A program made the translations under genes and the position numbers. 64,000 nt of DNA, from assembly GCF_900177615.1 (NCBI RefSeq), contig NZ_FXAP01000003.1, positions 124,001 to 188,000 on the forward strand, read 5' to 3'. Position 1 is the stretch's first letter. The number at the start of each line of letters is the position of its first letter. The DNA comes from Plantibacter flavus. GTDB lineage: Bacteria; Actinomycetota; Actinomycetes; Actinomycetales; Microbacteriaceae. The notes under the pieces are model-generated. The model was given only the letters and a program-made list of their open reading frames with translations. It ran no database searches and was not told where the DNA came from. Of this stretch, positions 16,428 to 25,329 are shown one piece after another.

Positions 16428-17681
16428 ATGAAGACCCTCATCCTCGACGACGACCCCACCGGCACGCAGTCGGCCTCCGGCGTCGACGTCCTCCTCGAGT
16501 GGGACGCCGACCTCATCGAGCAGGCCCTCGGCGGAGCCGACGCGGTCTACCTGCTCACCAACACCCGGGCCGTCCCCGAGGCCGACGCGGTCGTGCTCCT
16601 CGAACGCACTCGGACCGAGGCTGAGGAGGCTGGACGCCGGCTCGGTGAACGGGTGCACATCGTCCTCAGAGGTGACTCGACCCTGCGCGGGCACGTGTTC
16701 CCCGAGACCGCAGTCTTCACCGGGGACCGCAGCGTCATCGTGTTCGTCCCGGCCTTCCCGGAGGGCGGGCGCACGACGATCGGCGGCACCCACTACGTCC
16801 GGATCGGTGACGAGACGCTGCCGGCCCACGAGACGGAGTACGCGCAGGACCCCGTCTTCCCGTTCCGCTCGGGACACCTGCCGGACTACGTGCGCGAACA
16901 GTCCGGGCGGGAGGCCGCCCACTTCGGTCTGGCGGGTCTCCGCGACGACGCCGCCGAGTTCCGTGCAGCTCTCCGTGATGCCGTTCCCGGAACGGTGCTC
17001 CTTCCGGACGCGGAGACGGGAGACGACGTCCGGCTCATCGCGCAGGCCATCACGGCGGCGTGGGCCGACGGAGCCGACGTGGTCGTCCGGTCCGCGTCAC
17101 CCCTCGCTGCGGCCATCGCGGGCGTCGAGAGCGACGGCCTCCTTCCCTCGCCGCTCGTCGCGGAGCCGATCGCCGCGCTCCTCGTCTGCGGCTCCCACAC
17201 CATCGGTGCGACGCGACAGCTCGCTCCGATCGAGGCGGCGTTCGGCCCTGCCGAGATCGTCCCGACGAGTGACGCCCTCCAGGATGCCGTCGCCACCGGG
17301 CGGGCTGTGGCGGAGGCCGTTCGAGCGAGACTCGCCGCGACGGGGTTCGCCGCGATCTCGTCCGAGCGGGAACGGGACGCCTCGCACAACACGCTCGACC
17401 ACGGCGAGCGGGTGATGATCGCACTGACGTCGGCGACCGCTGCGCTCCGACGATCGGTGGAGGTCGTCGTGTCGAAGGGCGGCATCACCTCCGCCGAGGT
17501 CGCCCGGGTCGGCCTCGGCGCCAGGCGCGCGCGCGTCCTCGGACAGGTGCTACCCGGGGTCTCCGTGTGGAGCGTGGTGACTCCCGAGGACGAGGAGAAG
17601 CTCTACGTCGTCGTGCCGGGCAACGTCGGCGACCCGTCGACGCTCGTCGACGTCCTTGCAGCGCTCGGCCGGACCGCCTAA
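16428..17681 (+). CDS. DUF1537 four-carbon acid sugar kinase family protein
   Basis: The 417-residue ATP-dependent kinase belongs to the family that contains OtnK, DenK and LtnK. The N-terminal substrate domain begins LILDDDPTGTQSASGVDVL and includes VLRGDSTLRGHVFPE. The C-terminal nucleotide domain has VSKGGITSAEVARVGLG and YVVVPGNVGD. These enzymes phosphorylate oxidised four- or five-carbon sugar acids at the terminal hydroxyl. It lies 6 bp after the transketolase genes and ends the operon. A pathway of oxidation, phosphorylation and TPP-dependent cleavage is inferred. No OtnC-type aldolase/decarboxylase or OtnI isomerase is nearby. Confidence 0.88.
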   Translation: MKTLILDDDPTGTQSASGVDVLLEWDADLIEQALGGADAVYLLTNTRAVPEADAVVLLERTRTEAEEAGRRLGERVHIVLRGDSTLRGHVFPETAVFTGDRSVIVFVPAFPEGGRTTIGGTHYVRIGDETLPAHETEYAQDPVFPFRSGHLPDYVREQSGREAAHFGLAGLRDDAAEFRAALRDAVPGTVLLPDAETGDDVRLIAQAITAAWADGADVVVRSASPLAAAIAGVESDGLLPSPLVAEPIAALLVCGSHTIGATRQLAPIEAAFGPAEIVPTSDALQDAVATGRAVAEAVRARLAATGFAAISSERERDASHNTLDHGERVMIALTSATAALRRSVEVVVSKGGITSAEVARVGLGARRARVLGQVLPGVSVWSVVTPEDEEKLYVVVPGNVGDPSTLVDVLAALGRTA

Positions 17682-17690
17682 CGCCCCTCG

Positions 17691-17743
17691 TTCGCCCATC
17701 TTTGGGCGACGCGAGGCTCGTTCGCCCAAAGATGGGCGAATGA
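17691..17743. repeat. Nested TCGCCCA/TGGGCGA hairpin after the kinase gene
   Basis: TTCGCCCATCTTTGGGCGA (17691-17709) is followed by its inverted copy at 17719-17743. Either arm folds alone as a short hairpin, or both pair as one stem of about 20 bp. It lies between convergent genes, where a bidirectional terminator is expected. Confidence 0.8.
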
Positions 17744-17747
17744 AGGC

Positions 17748-18122
17748 TCAGGCGCGTCCGAGCATCTCCGACGCGTTGTGGTCGATCCACGCCATCAAGG
17801 GCATCAGGTGCTCATTGAGGTCGCGACCGCGGTCGCTCAGGCTGTACTCGACACGAGGCGGGATCTCGGGGTGCGCGACGCGGACGACGAGGCCGTCCTC
17901 CTCGAGCGTGCGGAGCGTCTGGGCCAGCATCTTCTCGCTGATGCCCTGGACCACCCGTCGCAGCTCACCCCAACGATGGGTGCCGTCGGACAACGCCAGG
18001 AGGACGAGGACGCCCCACTTGCTGGTCACGTGGTCGAGCACCGTGCGCGAGGGGCAGGCGGCCGGCAGGATGCCGTCGGTGAATCCAGGGCGTCTTCCCA
18101 GCTGCGTGTCCACGCTTGTCAT
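17748..18122 (-). CDS. HxlR family redox-type regulator (QorR/YtfH-like)
   Basis: The 124-residue winged-helix protein has CPSRTVLDHVTSKWGVLVLLAL and HRWGELRRVVQGISEKMLAQTLRTLEEDGLV in HxlR order. Cys23 lies just before the first helix, where QorR-type thiol sensors carry their reactive cysteine. It is divergent from a QorB-like reductase gene 116 bp away, the same pairing as ytfH-ytfG in E. coli and qorR-qorB in corynebacteria. It probably represses itself and that gene, with release by electrophiles or oxidants. Confidence 0.9.
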   Translation of the reverse strand: MTSVDTQLGRRPGFTDGILPAACPSRTVLDHVTSKWGVLVLLALSDGTHRWGELRRVVQGISEKMLAQTLRTLEEDGLVVRVAHPEIPPRVEYSLSDRGRDLNEHLMPLMAWIDHNASEMLGRA

Positions 18123-18144
18123 GACTCATTCCTTACTCGTCGGA

Positions 18145-18171
18145 CAGTAGCTTACCTCAAAGTGGGTACTG
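18145..18171. promoter_or_regulatory. Candidate HxlR operator between the divergent genes
   Basis: CAGTA (18145-18149) and TACTG (18167-18171) form a dyad with a 17 bp spacer in the divergent promoter region. Extra partial symmetry occurs inside (GCTTACC versus GTGGGTA). The size fits a winged-helix dimer. Confidence 0.4.
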
Positions 18172-18238
18172 CGGATCGGGAAGTAATGTGATCGGAAGCG
18201 GGTTCCTCCTCAGCGAACCCCATCGAAAGGACCCTCAC

Positions 18239-19096
18239 ATGTCTCTCGTCGTCACCGGAGCCACCGGCCAGCTCGGCCACCTCGTCGTCGAGCACCTGCT
18301 CGCCCGCGGCACCGACCCCGCCACCATCGTCGCCACCGGCCGCCGGACCGAGGCGCTCGCAGATCTCGCCGCACAGGGCGTCCGCACCGCGAAGGTCCAC
18401 TTCGCCGACCCTGCCACCCTCGACGCCGCCCTCGAGGCCGGCGACACGGTCCTGCTCGTCTCCAGCAGCGAGGTCGGCCAGCGCGTCGCCCAGCACGCCG
18501 CGGTCATCGACGCCGCCAAGCGCGCCGGCGTCGCCCGCCTCGTCTACACGAGCGCACTCCGGGCCGACACCTCCCCGTTGATCCTCGCCCCCGAGCACAA
18601 GGCGACCGAGGAGCTCATCCACGCGTCCGGCCTCCCCTTCACCATCCTCCGCAACGGCTGGTACACCGAGAACTACGGCCAGTCCGTCGACCAGGCCAAG
18701 GCGACCGGATCGTTCGTCGGAAGCGTCGGCGACGGTCTCGTGTCGAGCGCGTCGCGCTCCGACTACGCGGAGGCGGCCGCCGTCGTCCTCACCACCGACG
18801 GCCACGAGGGCAAGGCTTACGAGCTCGCCGGCGACGTCGCGTGGTCGCACCCCGAGCTGGCGCAGGCGATCAGCGAGGTCGTCGGCCGCGAGGTCGTCTA
18901 CCAGGACCTCTCCCCCGAGGACCACCTGAAGGCCCTGCGGGCCGCCGGTCTCGACGAGGGCACCGCGGGATTCGTCGTCGCCCTCGACGGCAACACCCGT
19001 GACGGGCTCCTCGCCGACACGAGCGGCGACCTCGGTCGGCTGATCGGACGTCCGACGACGCCGCTGGTCGAAGGACTGCGCACGCTCGTCGCCTGA
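18239..19096 (+). CDS. NAD(P)H:quinone oxidoreductase QorB-like, NmrA/SDR family
   Basis: The 285-residue atypical short-chain dehydrogenase begins SLVVTGATGQLGHLVVEHLL, a Rossmann GxxGxxG. It has the NmrA-type layout with TSALRADTSPLILAPEHKATEELI and ILRNGWYTENY. Length and N-terminus match QorB/YtfG, which reduces quinones with NADPH. The ATG at 18239 follows GAAAGGA; upstream in-frame codons lie in the promoter. The divergent HxlR gene supports the QorB assignment. Confidence 0.87.
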   Translation: MSLVVTGATGQLGHLVVEHLLARGTDPATIVATGRRTEALADLAAQGVRTAKVHFADPATLDAALEAGDTVLLVSSSEVGQRVAQHAAVIDAAKRAGVARLVYTSALRADTSPLILAPEHKATEELIHASGLPFTILRNGWYTENYGQSVDQAKATGSFVGSVGDGLVSSASRSDYAEAAAVVLTTDGHEGKAYELAGDVAWSHPELAQAISEVVGREVVYQDLSPEDHLKALRAAGLDEGTAGFVVALDGNTRDGLLADTSGDLGRLIGRPTTPLVEGLRTLVA

Positions 19097-19123
19097 GCCG
19101 CGTCGACACCTCCTGCAATCAGC

Positions 19124-19151
19124 CGGGCCCGGAGCGCTTGCTCCGGGCCCG
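19124..19151. terminator. Hairpin terminator after the QorB-like gene
   Basis: CGGGCCCGGAG (19124-19134) pairs with CTCCGGGCCCG (19141-19151) around a 6 bp loop, 28 bp after the stop codon. The following stretch to 19309 shows only a possible -10, TATGCT at 19234-19239, for the next operon. Confidence 0.75.
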
Positions 19152-19309
19152 TTCGCGTGCGCTGACGCTCCGGTTGAAGGATTCCGTTGCAGAAACGCGA
19201 TCGGACGCACGAATCCGTCACCTCGATCCGGGTTATGCTCTCGATACCGCTAGCGCGCCGAGGATGACGCGCCGGCCAGACGGCACCACCGACGCTTCGA
19301 GCAGGTGAT

Positions 19310-21013
19310 ATGACGAGCAACGCGGACACGGTCTTCACCGGAGGCACCGTCTTCCGGAACGCCCTGCTCACGCCGCAGACTGGAGCCGTCGCCGTCTCCG
19401 ACGGCCGGGTCGTCGCCCTCGACGCCGACGCACACGCGGCGATCGGTCCCGACACCGAGGTCGTGGACCTCCGAGGCGGTCTGCTGCTCCCCGGCTTCGT
19501 CGACGCGCACGTCCACCCGATCGAGGCCGGACTCGAACAGCTCGCGTGCGACCTGTCGGCCGAGCGCACACCCGAGGGGTACCTCGCCACGATCGCGGCC
19601 TACGCCGAGGCCCACCCCGAGCGCCCGTGGATCGTCGGCGGCGGCTGGCAACAGGCCGCTTTCCCCGGCGGCACCCCGCTCGCCGCGGACCTCGACCGAG
19701 TGGTGCCGGACCGGCCCGTCTTCCTCCAGAACCGCGACCACCACGGCGCCTGGGTAAACACCGCGGCACTCCGGCTCGCGGGCATCGACCACACGACACC
19801 GGACCCCGCCGACGGCCGGATCGAGCGGGGCGCGGACGGCACCCCGAGCGGCTCGCTCCACGAGGGTGCCCGCTCGCTCGTGTCCCGGTTCGTCCCCGTC
19901 GACACCGACGAGGACGTCGCGGCGGCCCTCGTCGCAGCCCAGCAGACCCTCCACGGCTTCGGCGTCACCGGCTGGCAGGACGCGATCGTCGGCGACTACG
20001 GCAGCCACACCGACACGAGCGACGCCTACCTGCAGGCGATGGCGGACGGGTCGCTCACCAGCGACGTCGTGGGGGCGCTCTGGTGGGACCGGGATCGTGG
20101 ACTCGAGCAGATCGACGACCTCATCGCACGCCGCGACGCGATCGCACGCCGCGCCGCAGCCCTCGGGATGACGACCGGGCACTTCACCGCGGGCACCGTC
20201 AAGATCATGCAGGACGGCATCCCCGAGAACCGGACCGCCGCGATGATCGACCCCTACCTCCGCACCTGCCACTGCGGCGACACCGCGCCCGAGCACGGCA
20301 TCTCCTTCCTGGCGCCCGCGATCCTCGTCGAGGCGGTCACGAGGCTCGACGCCGCGGGGTTCCAGGTCCACTTCCACGCGATCGGCGACCGGGCGGTCCG
20401 CGAGTGCCTCGACGCCCTCGAGGCCGCGCGGGAGCGCAACGGCGAGAGCGACAACCGGCACCACATCGCGCACGTGCAGATCGTCCACCCCGACGACCTG
20501 CCGCGGTTCGCCCGACTCGGCGTCACGATGAACATGCAGGCGCTCTGGGCCACGTGGGAGCCCCAGATGGTCGAGCTGAACCTGCCCCTGCTCGGCGACG
20601 AACGCGCCTCCTGGCAGTATCCGTTCGGCGATGCGGCACGACTCGGCACCCTGCTCTGTGCCGGATCGGACTGGCCCGTCACGACCCCCGACCCATGGCA
20701 GGCCCTGCATGTGGCGGTCAACCGGACGCTGCCGGCCGACGACCCCGACCACCACCCCGAACCGCTGAACCCCGGACAGTCGCTGACGCTCGGAGCCGCG
20801 ATCGCCGCGTACACGCGCGGGTCCAACCGGATCGACCACCGCGACGACACCGGCGTGATCGAGGTCGGTGCCGTCGCAGACCTCGTCCTCGTCGATCGTG
20901 ACCCGTTCGCCGGCCCCACCACCGAGATCGCGCACACCAGGACCGTCGGGACCTGGATCGCCGGACGCCGCGTCTTCACCTCCACCACCACATCAACCGA
21001 GCAAGGAACCTGA
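19310..21013 (+). CDS. YtcJ-like amidohydrolase (amidohydrolase_3 family)
   Basis: The 567-residue metal-dependent hydrolase has the N-terminal beta-sandwich strand VVDLRGGLLLPGFVDAHVHP with the HxH metal ligands. VDRPVF-like and QNRDHHGAWVNTAALRLAG segments, VHFHAIGDRAVRECLD and CAGSDWPVTTPDPW are typical of YtcJ/N-substituted formamide deformylase-like enzymes. Such enzymes cleave amide or formamide bonds, often of amino acid derivatives. It lies one base upstream of an amino acid ABC importer gene set, so it may process an imported N-acyl or cyclic amino compound. The substrate is not known. The ribosome site AGGTGA is unusually close to the ATG. Confidence 0.85.
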   Translation: MTSNADTVFTGGTVFRNALLTPQTGAVAVSDGRVVALDADAHAAIGPDTEVVDLRGGLLLPGFVDAHVHPIEAGLEQLACDLSAERTPEGYLATIAAYAEAHPERPWIVGGGWQQAAFPGGTPLAADLDRVVPDRPVFLQNRDHHGAWVNTAALRLAGIDHTTPDPADGRIERGADGTPSGSLHEGARSLVSRFVPVDTDEDVAAALVAAQQTLHGFGVTGWQDAIVGDYGSHTDTSDAYLQAMADGSLTSDVVGALWWDRDRGLEQIDDLIARRDAIARRAAALGMTTGHFTAGTVKIMQDGIPENRTAAMIDPYLRTCHCGDTAPEHGISFLAPAILVEAVTRLDAAGFQVHFHAIGDRAVRECLDALEAARERNGESDNRHHIAHVQIVHPDDLPRFARLGVTMNMQALWATWEPQMVELNLPLLGDERASWQYPFGDAARLGTLLCAGSDWPVTTPDPWQALHVAVNRTLPADDPDHHPEPLNPGQSLTLGAAIAAYTRGSNRIDHRDDTGVIEVGAVADLVLVDRDPFAGPTTEIAHTRTVGTWIAGRRVFTSTTTSTEQGT

Positions 21014-21014
21014 C

Positions 21015-21908
21015 ATGAAGAACCGATACCTGCTCCCGGCCGCACTCACGGCCGCCGCCGCGCTGCTGCTCACCGGCTGCGTCAACAACGAGGTCGCCAC
21101 GCCCGACGCCACCGGCTCCACGGCCGCGGTGACCGTCGACAAGGCGGCCGAGGCCCTGCTCCCCGACGACATCCGTCAGGCCGGCAAGCTCATCCTCGGC
21201 ACCGACGCGACCTACGCGCCCAACGAGTTCAAGGACGCGAACGGCGACCCGATCGGTTGGGAGATCGAGCTCGCCGACGCGATGGCCGGCAAGCTCGGTC
21301 TCACCACCGACTACCAGGTGGCGAAGTTCGACAACATCATCCCGAGCATCACCGGTGGCAAGTACGACGTCGGGCTGTCGTCCTTCTTCGACACCAAGGA
21401 GCGCCAGCAGCAGGTCGACATGGTCGACTACTTCACGGCCGGGATCCAGTGGGCGACCCTCGCGGGCAAGTCCGTCGACCCCGACGACGCCTGTGGGCTG
21501 AAGGTCGCGGTCCAGAACGGCACGACGGAGGCCCTCGACGACGTCCCCGCCAAGTCGCAGGCCTGCACCGACGCCGGCAAGCCGGCGATCGAGGCCCTCG
21601 GCTACGACACGCAGGACGAGGCGACGGCGGCGGTCACACTCGGCCGCGCCGACGCGATGACCGCCGACTCCCCGGTGGTGCAGTACGCCGTCCAGCAGAG
21701 CGACGGGAAGCTCGAACTCTCCGGCGACGTGTACTCGACGTTCCTCTACGGCATGCCGATCGCGAAGGACCGAGGCGACCTCGGCAAGGCCCTCCAGGCC
21801 GCCCTGCAGTCCTTGATGGACGACGGCACCTACGGCTCGATCCTGAGCAAGTGGGGCGTCGAGTCCGGCGCCATCGACAAGATCGACATCAACGGCGCGA
21901 CGAGCTGA
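21015..21908 (+). CDS. Amino acid ABC transporter substrate-binding lipoprotein (family 3)
   Basis: The 297-residue protein has a lipoprotein signal ending LLLTGC near residue 19. A periplasmic-binding-protein fold of the polar amino acid class follows: [38 protein letters not shown] and [10 protein letters not shown]. Cysteines in [11 protein letters not shown] and KSQACTD could form a disulfide. The RBS is AAGGAA and the gene is one base past the amidohydrolase stop. It delivers substrate to the following permease and ATPase. Confidence 0.92.
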   Translation: MKNRYLLPAALTAAAALLLTGCVNNEVATPDATGSTAAVTVDKAAEALLPDDIRQAGKLILGTDATYAPNEFKDANGDPIGWEIELADAMAGKLGLTTDYQVAKFDNIIPSITGGKYDVGLSSFFDTKERQQQVDMVDYFTAGIQWATLAGKSVDPDDACGLKVAVQNGTTEALDDVPAKSQACTDAGKPAIEALGYDTQDEATAAVTLGRADAMTADSPVVQYAVQQSDGKLELSGDVYSTFLYGMPIAKDRGDLGKALQAALQSLMDDGTYGSILSKWGVESGAIDKIDINGATS

Positions 21909-21910
21909 CC

Positions 21911-22882
21911 GTGAGCGACTCCAGAACGACCGGCACGGGGTCCGCGCCCCCGGTGCCGTTGAAGGTCGTCAAGCTCCGCCATCCCTGGCGGAACGTGTTC
22001 GCCGTCATCATCGTGCTGCTGCTCATCGCCTTCGTGGTCGACGCGGCGACGCGGCCGGCGTACGACTGGCCGGCCGTCGGCAAGTACGTCTTCGACCGGC
22101 GGATCACCATGGCGGCGCTCATCACGCTGCAGCTGACGGTGTACTCGATGATCGGCGCCATCGTCCTCGGCGTCGTGCTCGCGATCATGCGACTGTCGCC
22201 GAACCCGGTGCTCAAGGCCATCGCGTGGGGCTTCGTCTGGCTGTTCCGCGGGACGCCGGTCTACGTGCAGTTGGTCTTCTGGGGCCTGCTCGCGACGATC
22301 TACCCGACGCTCGACATCGGCCTGCCGTTCCTCCCGCCGATCACACAGCTGCCGACGGACGCCGCGCTGAACACGTTCTGGATCGCCGTCATCGGGCTGG
22401 CGCTCAACGAGGCCGCCTACATGTCGGAGATCGTGCGCGCCGGTCTGTTGTCGGTGGACCGGGGACAGGAGGAGGCGTCGACGGCGCTCGGGATGAGCTG
22501 GGCGCAGACGATGCGGCGGGTCATCCTGCCGCAGTCGATGCGGATCATCATCCCGCCGACGGGCAACGAGGTGATCTCGATGCTCAAGACCACCTCGCTC
22601 GTGACGGCCGTCCCGTTCACGCAGGAGCTCTACACGAGGTCTCGGGACATCTCGTCCGAGACGTTCAACCCGATCCCGCTGCTCATCGTCGCGTCGCTCT
22701 GGTACTTGCTGTTCACCTCGATCCTGATGGTGGGTCAGTACTTCCTGGAGAAGCGGTTCGCGCGCGGGCTCACCCGGATCGACGCGGGGGCACCGGTCAC
22801 GACCGAGGCCATCCAGGTCCAGGAGGCCGAGGCGCGCGCCAAGCAGAGCCCTGCCGACGGCGAGAGCGGAGAACGACGATGA
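21911..22882 (+). CDS. Amino acid ABC transporter permease (HisM/GlnP type)
   Basis: The 323-residue membrane protein has one N-terminal segment plus the HEQRo-type permease core. [21 protein letters not shown] and [14 protein letters not shown] are diagnostic, and the EAA loop is [23 protein letters not shown] start it at the GTG at 21911, two bases after the binding-protein stop. The charged 35-residue C-terminal tail is cytosolic. A homodimer is likely because only one permease gene is present. Confidence 0.9.
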   Translation: MSDSRTTGTGSAPPVPLKVVKLRHPWRNVFAVIIVLLLIAFVVDAATRPAYDWPAVGKYVFDRRITMAALITLQLTVYSMIGAIVLGVVLAIMRLSPNPVLKAIAWGFVWLFRGTPVYVQLVFWGLLATIYPTLDIGLPFLPPITQLPTDAALNTFWIAVIGLALNEAAYMSEIVRAGLLSVDRGQEEASTALGMSWAQTMRRVILPQSMRIIIPPTGNEVISMLKTTSLVTAVPFTQELYTRSRDISSETFNPIPLLIVASLWYLLFTSILMVGQYFLEKRFARGLTRIDAGAPVTTEAIQVQEAEARAKQSPADGESGERR

Positions 22883-23655
22883 CGATCACGGACACGACCG
22901 ACATGGTCCGCGCCGAGGGCGTGGTGAAGTCCTTCGGCTCGAACACGGTCCTCAAGGACATCTCCCTCACGGTACGACGCGGCGAGGTGATGTGCCTGGT
23001 CGGGCCGTCCGGTTCCGGCAAGTCGACCTTCCTGCGCTGCATCAACCACCTGGAGCGGGTCGACGGCGGACGGTTGCTCGTGGAGGGGGACCTCATCGGC
23101 TATCGCGAGCGGGGCGACAAGCTCTACGAGTTGAAGCCCAAGGAGGCGGCGAAGCAGCGGCGCGACATCGGCATGGTGTTCCAGCGGTTCAACCTGTTCC
23201 CCCACATGACGGCGCTCGAGAACATCATCGAGGCGCCCATGCAGGTGAAGGGCCAACGGCGAGCGGTCGCCGAGCAGCGCGGCCGGGAACTCCTGGACCG
23301 GGTCGGTCTGAGCGACAAGGCGGCGGCGTACCCCGGTCACCTGTCGGGCGGTCAGCAGCAGCGGGTCGCGATCGCGCGGGCCCTCGCGATGGACCCGAAG
23401 CTCATGCTGTTCGACGAGCCGACCTCGGCACTCGATCCGGAGCTGGTCGGCGAGGTCCTCGACGTCATGAAGGGGCTCGCGAAGGACGGCATGACGATGA
23501 TCGTCGTGACGCACGAGATGGGGTTCGCCCGGGAGGTGGCCGACTCGCTCGTGTTCATGGACGGCGGCGTCGTCGTGGAGACCGGAGCGCCCCGCGAGGT
23601 GCTCGCCGATCCGCAGCACGCCAGGACGCGCGCGTTCCTCTCGAAGGTGTTGTGA
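22879..23655 (+). CDS. Amino acid ABC transporter ATP-binding protein (GlnQ/HisP type)
   Basis: The 258-residue ATPase has Walker [10 protein letters not shown], the Q-loop region [14 protein letters not shown], the signature [15 protein letters not shown] and Walker [15 protein letters not shown], followed by the switch His in [11 protein letters not shown]. The extra segment [19 protein letters not shown] is the usual insertion of polar amino acid ATPases. The start overlaps the permease stop (ATGA). It is the last gene of the operon. Confidence 0.93.
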   Translation: MTITDTTDMVRAEGVVKSFGSNTVLKDISLTVRRGEVMCLVGPSGSGKSTFLRCINHLERVDGGRLLVEGDLIGYRERGDKLYELKPKEAAKQRRDIGMVFQRFNLFPHMTALENIIEAPMQVKGQRRAVAEQRGRELLDRVGLSDKAAAYPGHLSGGQQQRVAIARALAMDPKLMLFDEPTSALDPELVGEVLDVMKGLAKDGMTMIVVTHEMGFAREVADSLVFMDGGVVVETGAPREVLADPQHARTRAFLSKVL

Positions 23656-23660
23656 GCACG

Positions 23661-23702
23661 AACGCCGCCCGCTCCCCCAGACCTGGGCGAGCGGGCGGCG
23701 TT
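23661..23702. terminator. Bidirectional terminator between convergent genes
   Basis: AACGCCGCCCGCTC (23661-23674) pairs perfectly with GAGCGGGCGGCGTT (23689-23702), a 14 bp stem with a 14 bp loop. The loop holds a degenerate CCCCCAGACCTGGGCGA remnant of the TCGCCCA/TGGGCGA family. Confidence 0.85.
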
Positions 23703-23730
23703 CCACCCGCGGACGGGCGGGCGACGAGGC

Positions 23731-23949
23731 TCAGTGGAGCTTCTTCTGGACTTCCTTCTGGGCCTTCGCCGTAGCCTTCTTCGCGTTCTTCACGGCCTTC
23801 TTGCGCGCCTTCTCGACGCGAGGGTCGTTCCAGAACTCTTCTGCGGCGTGCTTGATCTCGCGGTACCGCGTGCGACCGGCCTTCGCACCGAGCGTGTAGG
23901 CACCGAAGGCGATGAGGCCGACGATGATGAGGAGGATCTTCTTACCCAT
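23731..23949 (-). CDS. Small membrane-anchored basic protein, unknown function
   Basis: The 72-residue product has one N-terminal transmembrane helix, ILLIIVGLIAFGAYTLGAKAG, followed by a long charged Lys/Ala-rich helix (VEKARKKAVKNAKKATAKAQ). It resembles small YtxH-like or stress-associated proteins. AGGGAG precedes the ATG. It lies just downstream of the Asp23 cluster on the same strand and may belong to the same envelope-stress set. I do not recognise a named family. Confidence 0.7.
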   Translation of the reverse strand: MGKKILLIIVGLIAFGAYTLGAKAGRTRYREIKHAAEEFWNDPRVEKARKKAVKNAKKATAKAQKEVQKKLH

Positions 23950-24100
23950 GGTGTTGCTCCCTCTCCCACGGATCGCCGTGGGGCGTTGATGTGTCCCGAT
24001 GGTCCATCCCGCGACACTGGCATTCTGCGACGCGTGGCTGCGGATCAGCCGATTCGGACGGGGGCTTGCAATTGCACCGGCACGTCCGGATCAGTGACGG

Positions 24101-24724
24101 TCACTGGAGGACGCGCTTCGGCTTGGCGGCGCGGAAGCCGCCTCCGACCTCCACGAGGACGGGGAGCTCGACGCCGAGCAGGCGATCGAGCGACTCCACC
24201 GCCGTGCTGACGGTCTCCACCGCCGTGCGGGGCGAGACGCCGCGCCGGCAGGTGACGGCGACCTTGAGCGCCTGTGCCCGGTTCACGTCCCAGGCGGAGA
24301 CGCGGACGGACGAGAACGCTTCGGTGTCGTCGAGCGCATCGCCGAGCGCGTTGGCCGCGACGTCCGTCTCGAGCACGATGTCGCCGTGCTCGACGGTCGC
24401 GCGGTGTACGACGCCGGAACGGCCACGACCCTGGCGGAGGACGAACGAGATGAGCAGCGCCGCGACGAGCACGAGCAGCACGATCCCGGCGATCGGGACG
24501 AGGACCGGGGCCGTCTGACCGGCGTCCGCGCCGGGCACAGCGGCGAACGGGTTCCAGGCGAACCAGCCGTCGATCGTGTCGAGCACGGCGGCACGGTTGT
24601 CGCGCCACCAGTCGGCGACGACGGGCACGGTGACGACGGCGAGCGCCGCCGCCCCGACCACGACGAACACGACTCCGATGAGGAGGATGAGCAGACGGTT
24701 CAGTCCGCGGTTGGTGGAGTTCAC
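24101..24724 (-). CDS. AmaP-like alkaline shock response membrane anchor protein
   Basis: The 207-residue protein has two N-terminal transmembrane segments (about residues 10-33 and 72-93) and a cytosolic C-terminal domain of Asp23-like fold (VRVSAWDVNRAQALKVAVTCRRG). AmaP anchors Asp23 at the membrane in Gram-positive bacteria. It is the last gene of a five-gene minus-strand chain with 4 bp overlaps, which supports the call. The name is based on architecture and context more than on a specific motif. Confidence 0.72.
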   Translation of the reverse strand: MNSTNRGLNRLLILLIGVVFVVVGAAALAVVTVPVVADWWRDNRAAVLDTIDGWFAWNPFAAVPGADAGQTAPVLVPIAGIVLLVLVAALLISFVLRQGRGRSGVVHRATVEHGDIVLETDVAANALGDALDDTEAFSSVRVSAWDVNRAQALKVAVTCRRGVSPRTAVETVSTAVESLDRLLGVELPVLVEVGGGFRAAKPKRVLQ

Positions 24725-25329
24725 TGTCCGACCTTCCCGTTCGACGAGATGGAGGTGGTCGCCCGGAGCGACGGCTGCAGGCCGAACGCGTCGAGGTCTG
24801 CGGCGACGGCGCGGTCGACCTCGGACCGGTCGACGGGCATGCCGCTGGCCGGGGTGATCCGGATCGCCGCGGTCCGACGACCGACGGCCACCGAGGTGCC
24901 GTCAGGATGCGTGGCGGCCGTCGTCGAGGCGCGCTGCGCGAGGGCCGACGCGATGACCTCGTCGTCGACGACCGCGAGCACGCGCCCGGTCGACAACAGG
25001 TGGCGGTGCCGACGTCCCGGTCCGAGCGCGATCCCGATGAGGATCACCCCGAGCAGGAGCACGAGTGCCCCCGCGACACCGAGGATGACGGGTTGCGTCG
25101 TCGGCAGGCTGGCCGCGGCTCCCGGGATCTCACCCGGGGCGACGAGGAGCGGGCGGACGCCGATGAGGGCGAGCACCGTCTCCACGGCGATCCAGAGCGC
25201 GACGAGCACGAGCAGGACCGCGAGGAGGATCGCGGCGGTCGAGCGCGGCGAGTGCAGTTCGCGGCGAGCCAGGCGCCGGAGCACCCTCGTCGGACCGGCG
25301 ACCGGGGTCGTGGCTGCGGTGGCGGTCAT
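24721..25329 (-). CDS. DUF6286 family membrane protein of the Asp23 cluster
   Basis: The 202-residue protein begins with a basic stretch, RRLARRELHSPRSTAAILLAV, typical of DUF6286 as I know it. Two transmembrane segments follow (about 32-55 and 78-102), then a cytosolic domain with VAVGRRTAAIRITPASG. The start overlaps the previous gene and the stop overlaps the AmaP-like gene, both by ATGA. The function is unknown beyond membership of the alkaline-shock set. Confidence 0.72.
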   Translation of the reverse strand: MTATAATTPVAGPTRVLRRLARRELHSPRSTAAILLAVLLVLVALWIAVETVLALIGVRPLLVAPGEIPGAAASLPTTQPVILGVAGALVLLLGVILIGIALGPGRRHRHLLSTGRVLAVVDDEVIASALAQRASTTAATHPDGTSVAVGRRTAAIRITPASGMPVDRSEVDRAVAADLDAFGLQPSLRATTSISSNGKVGQ

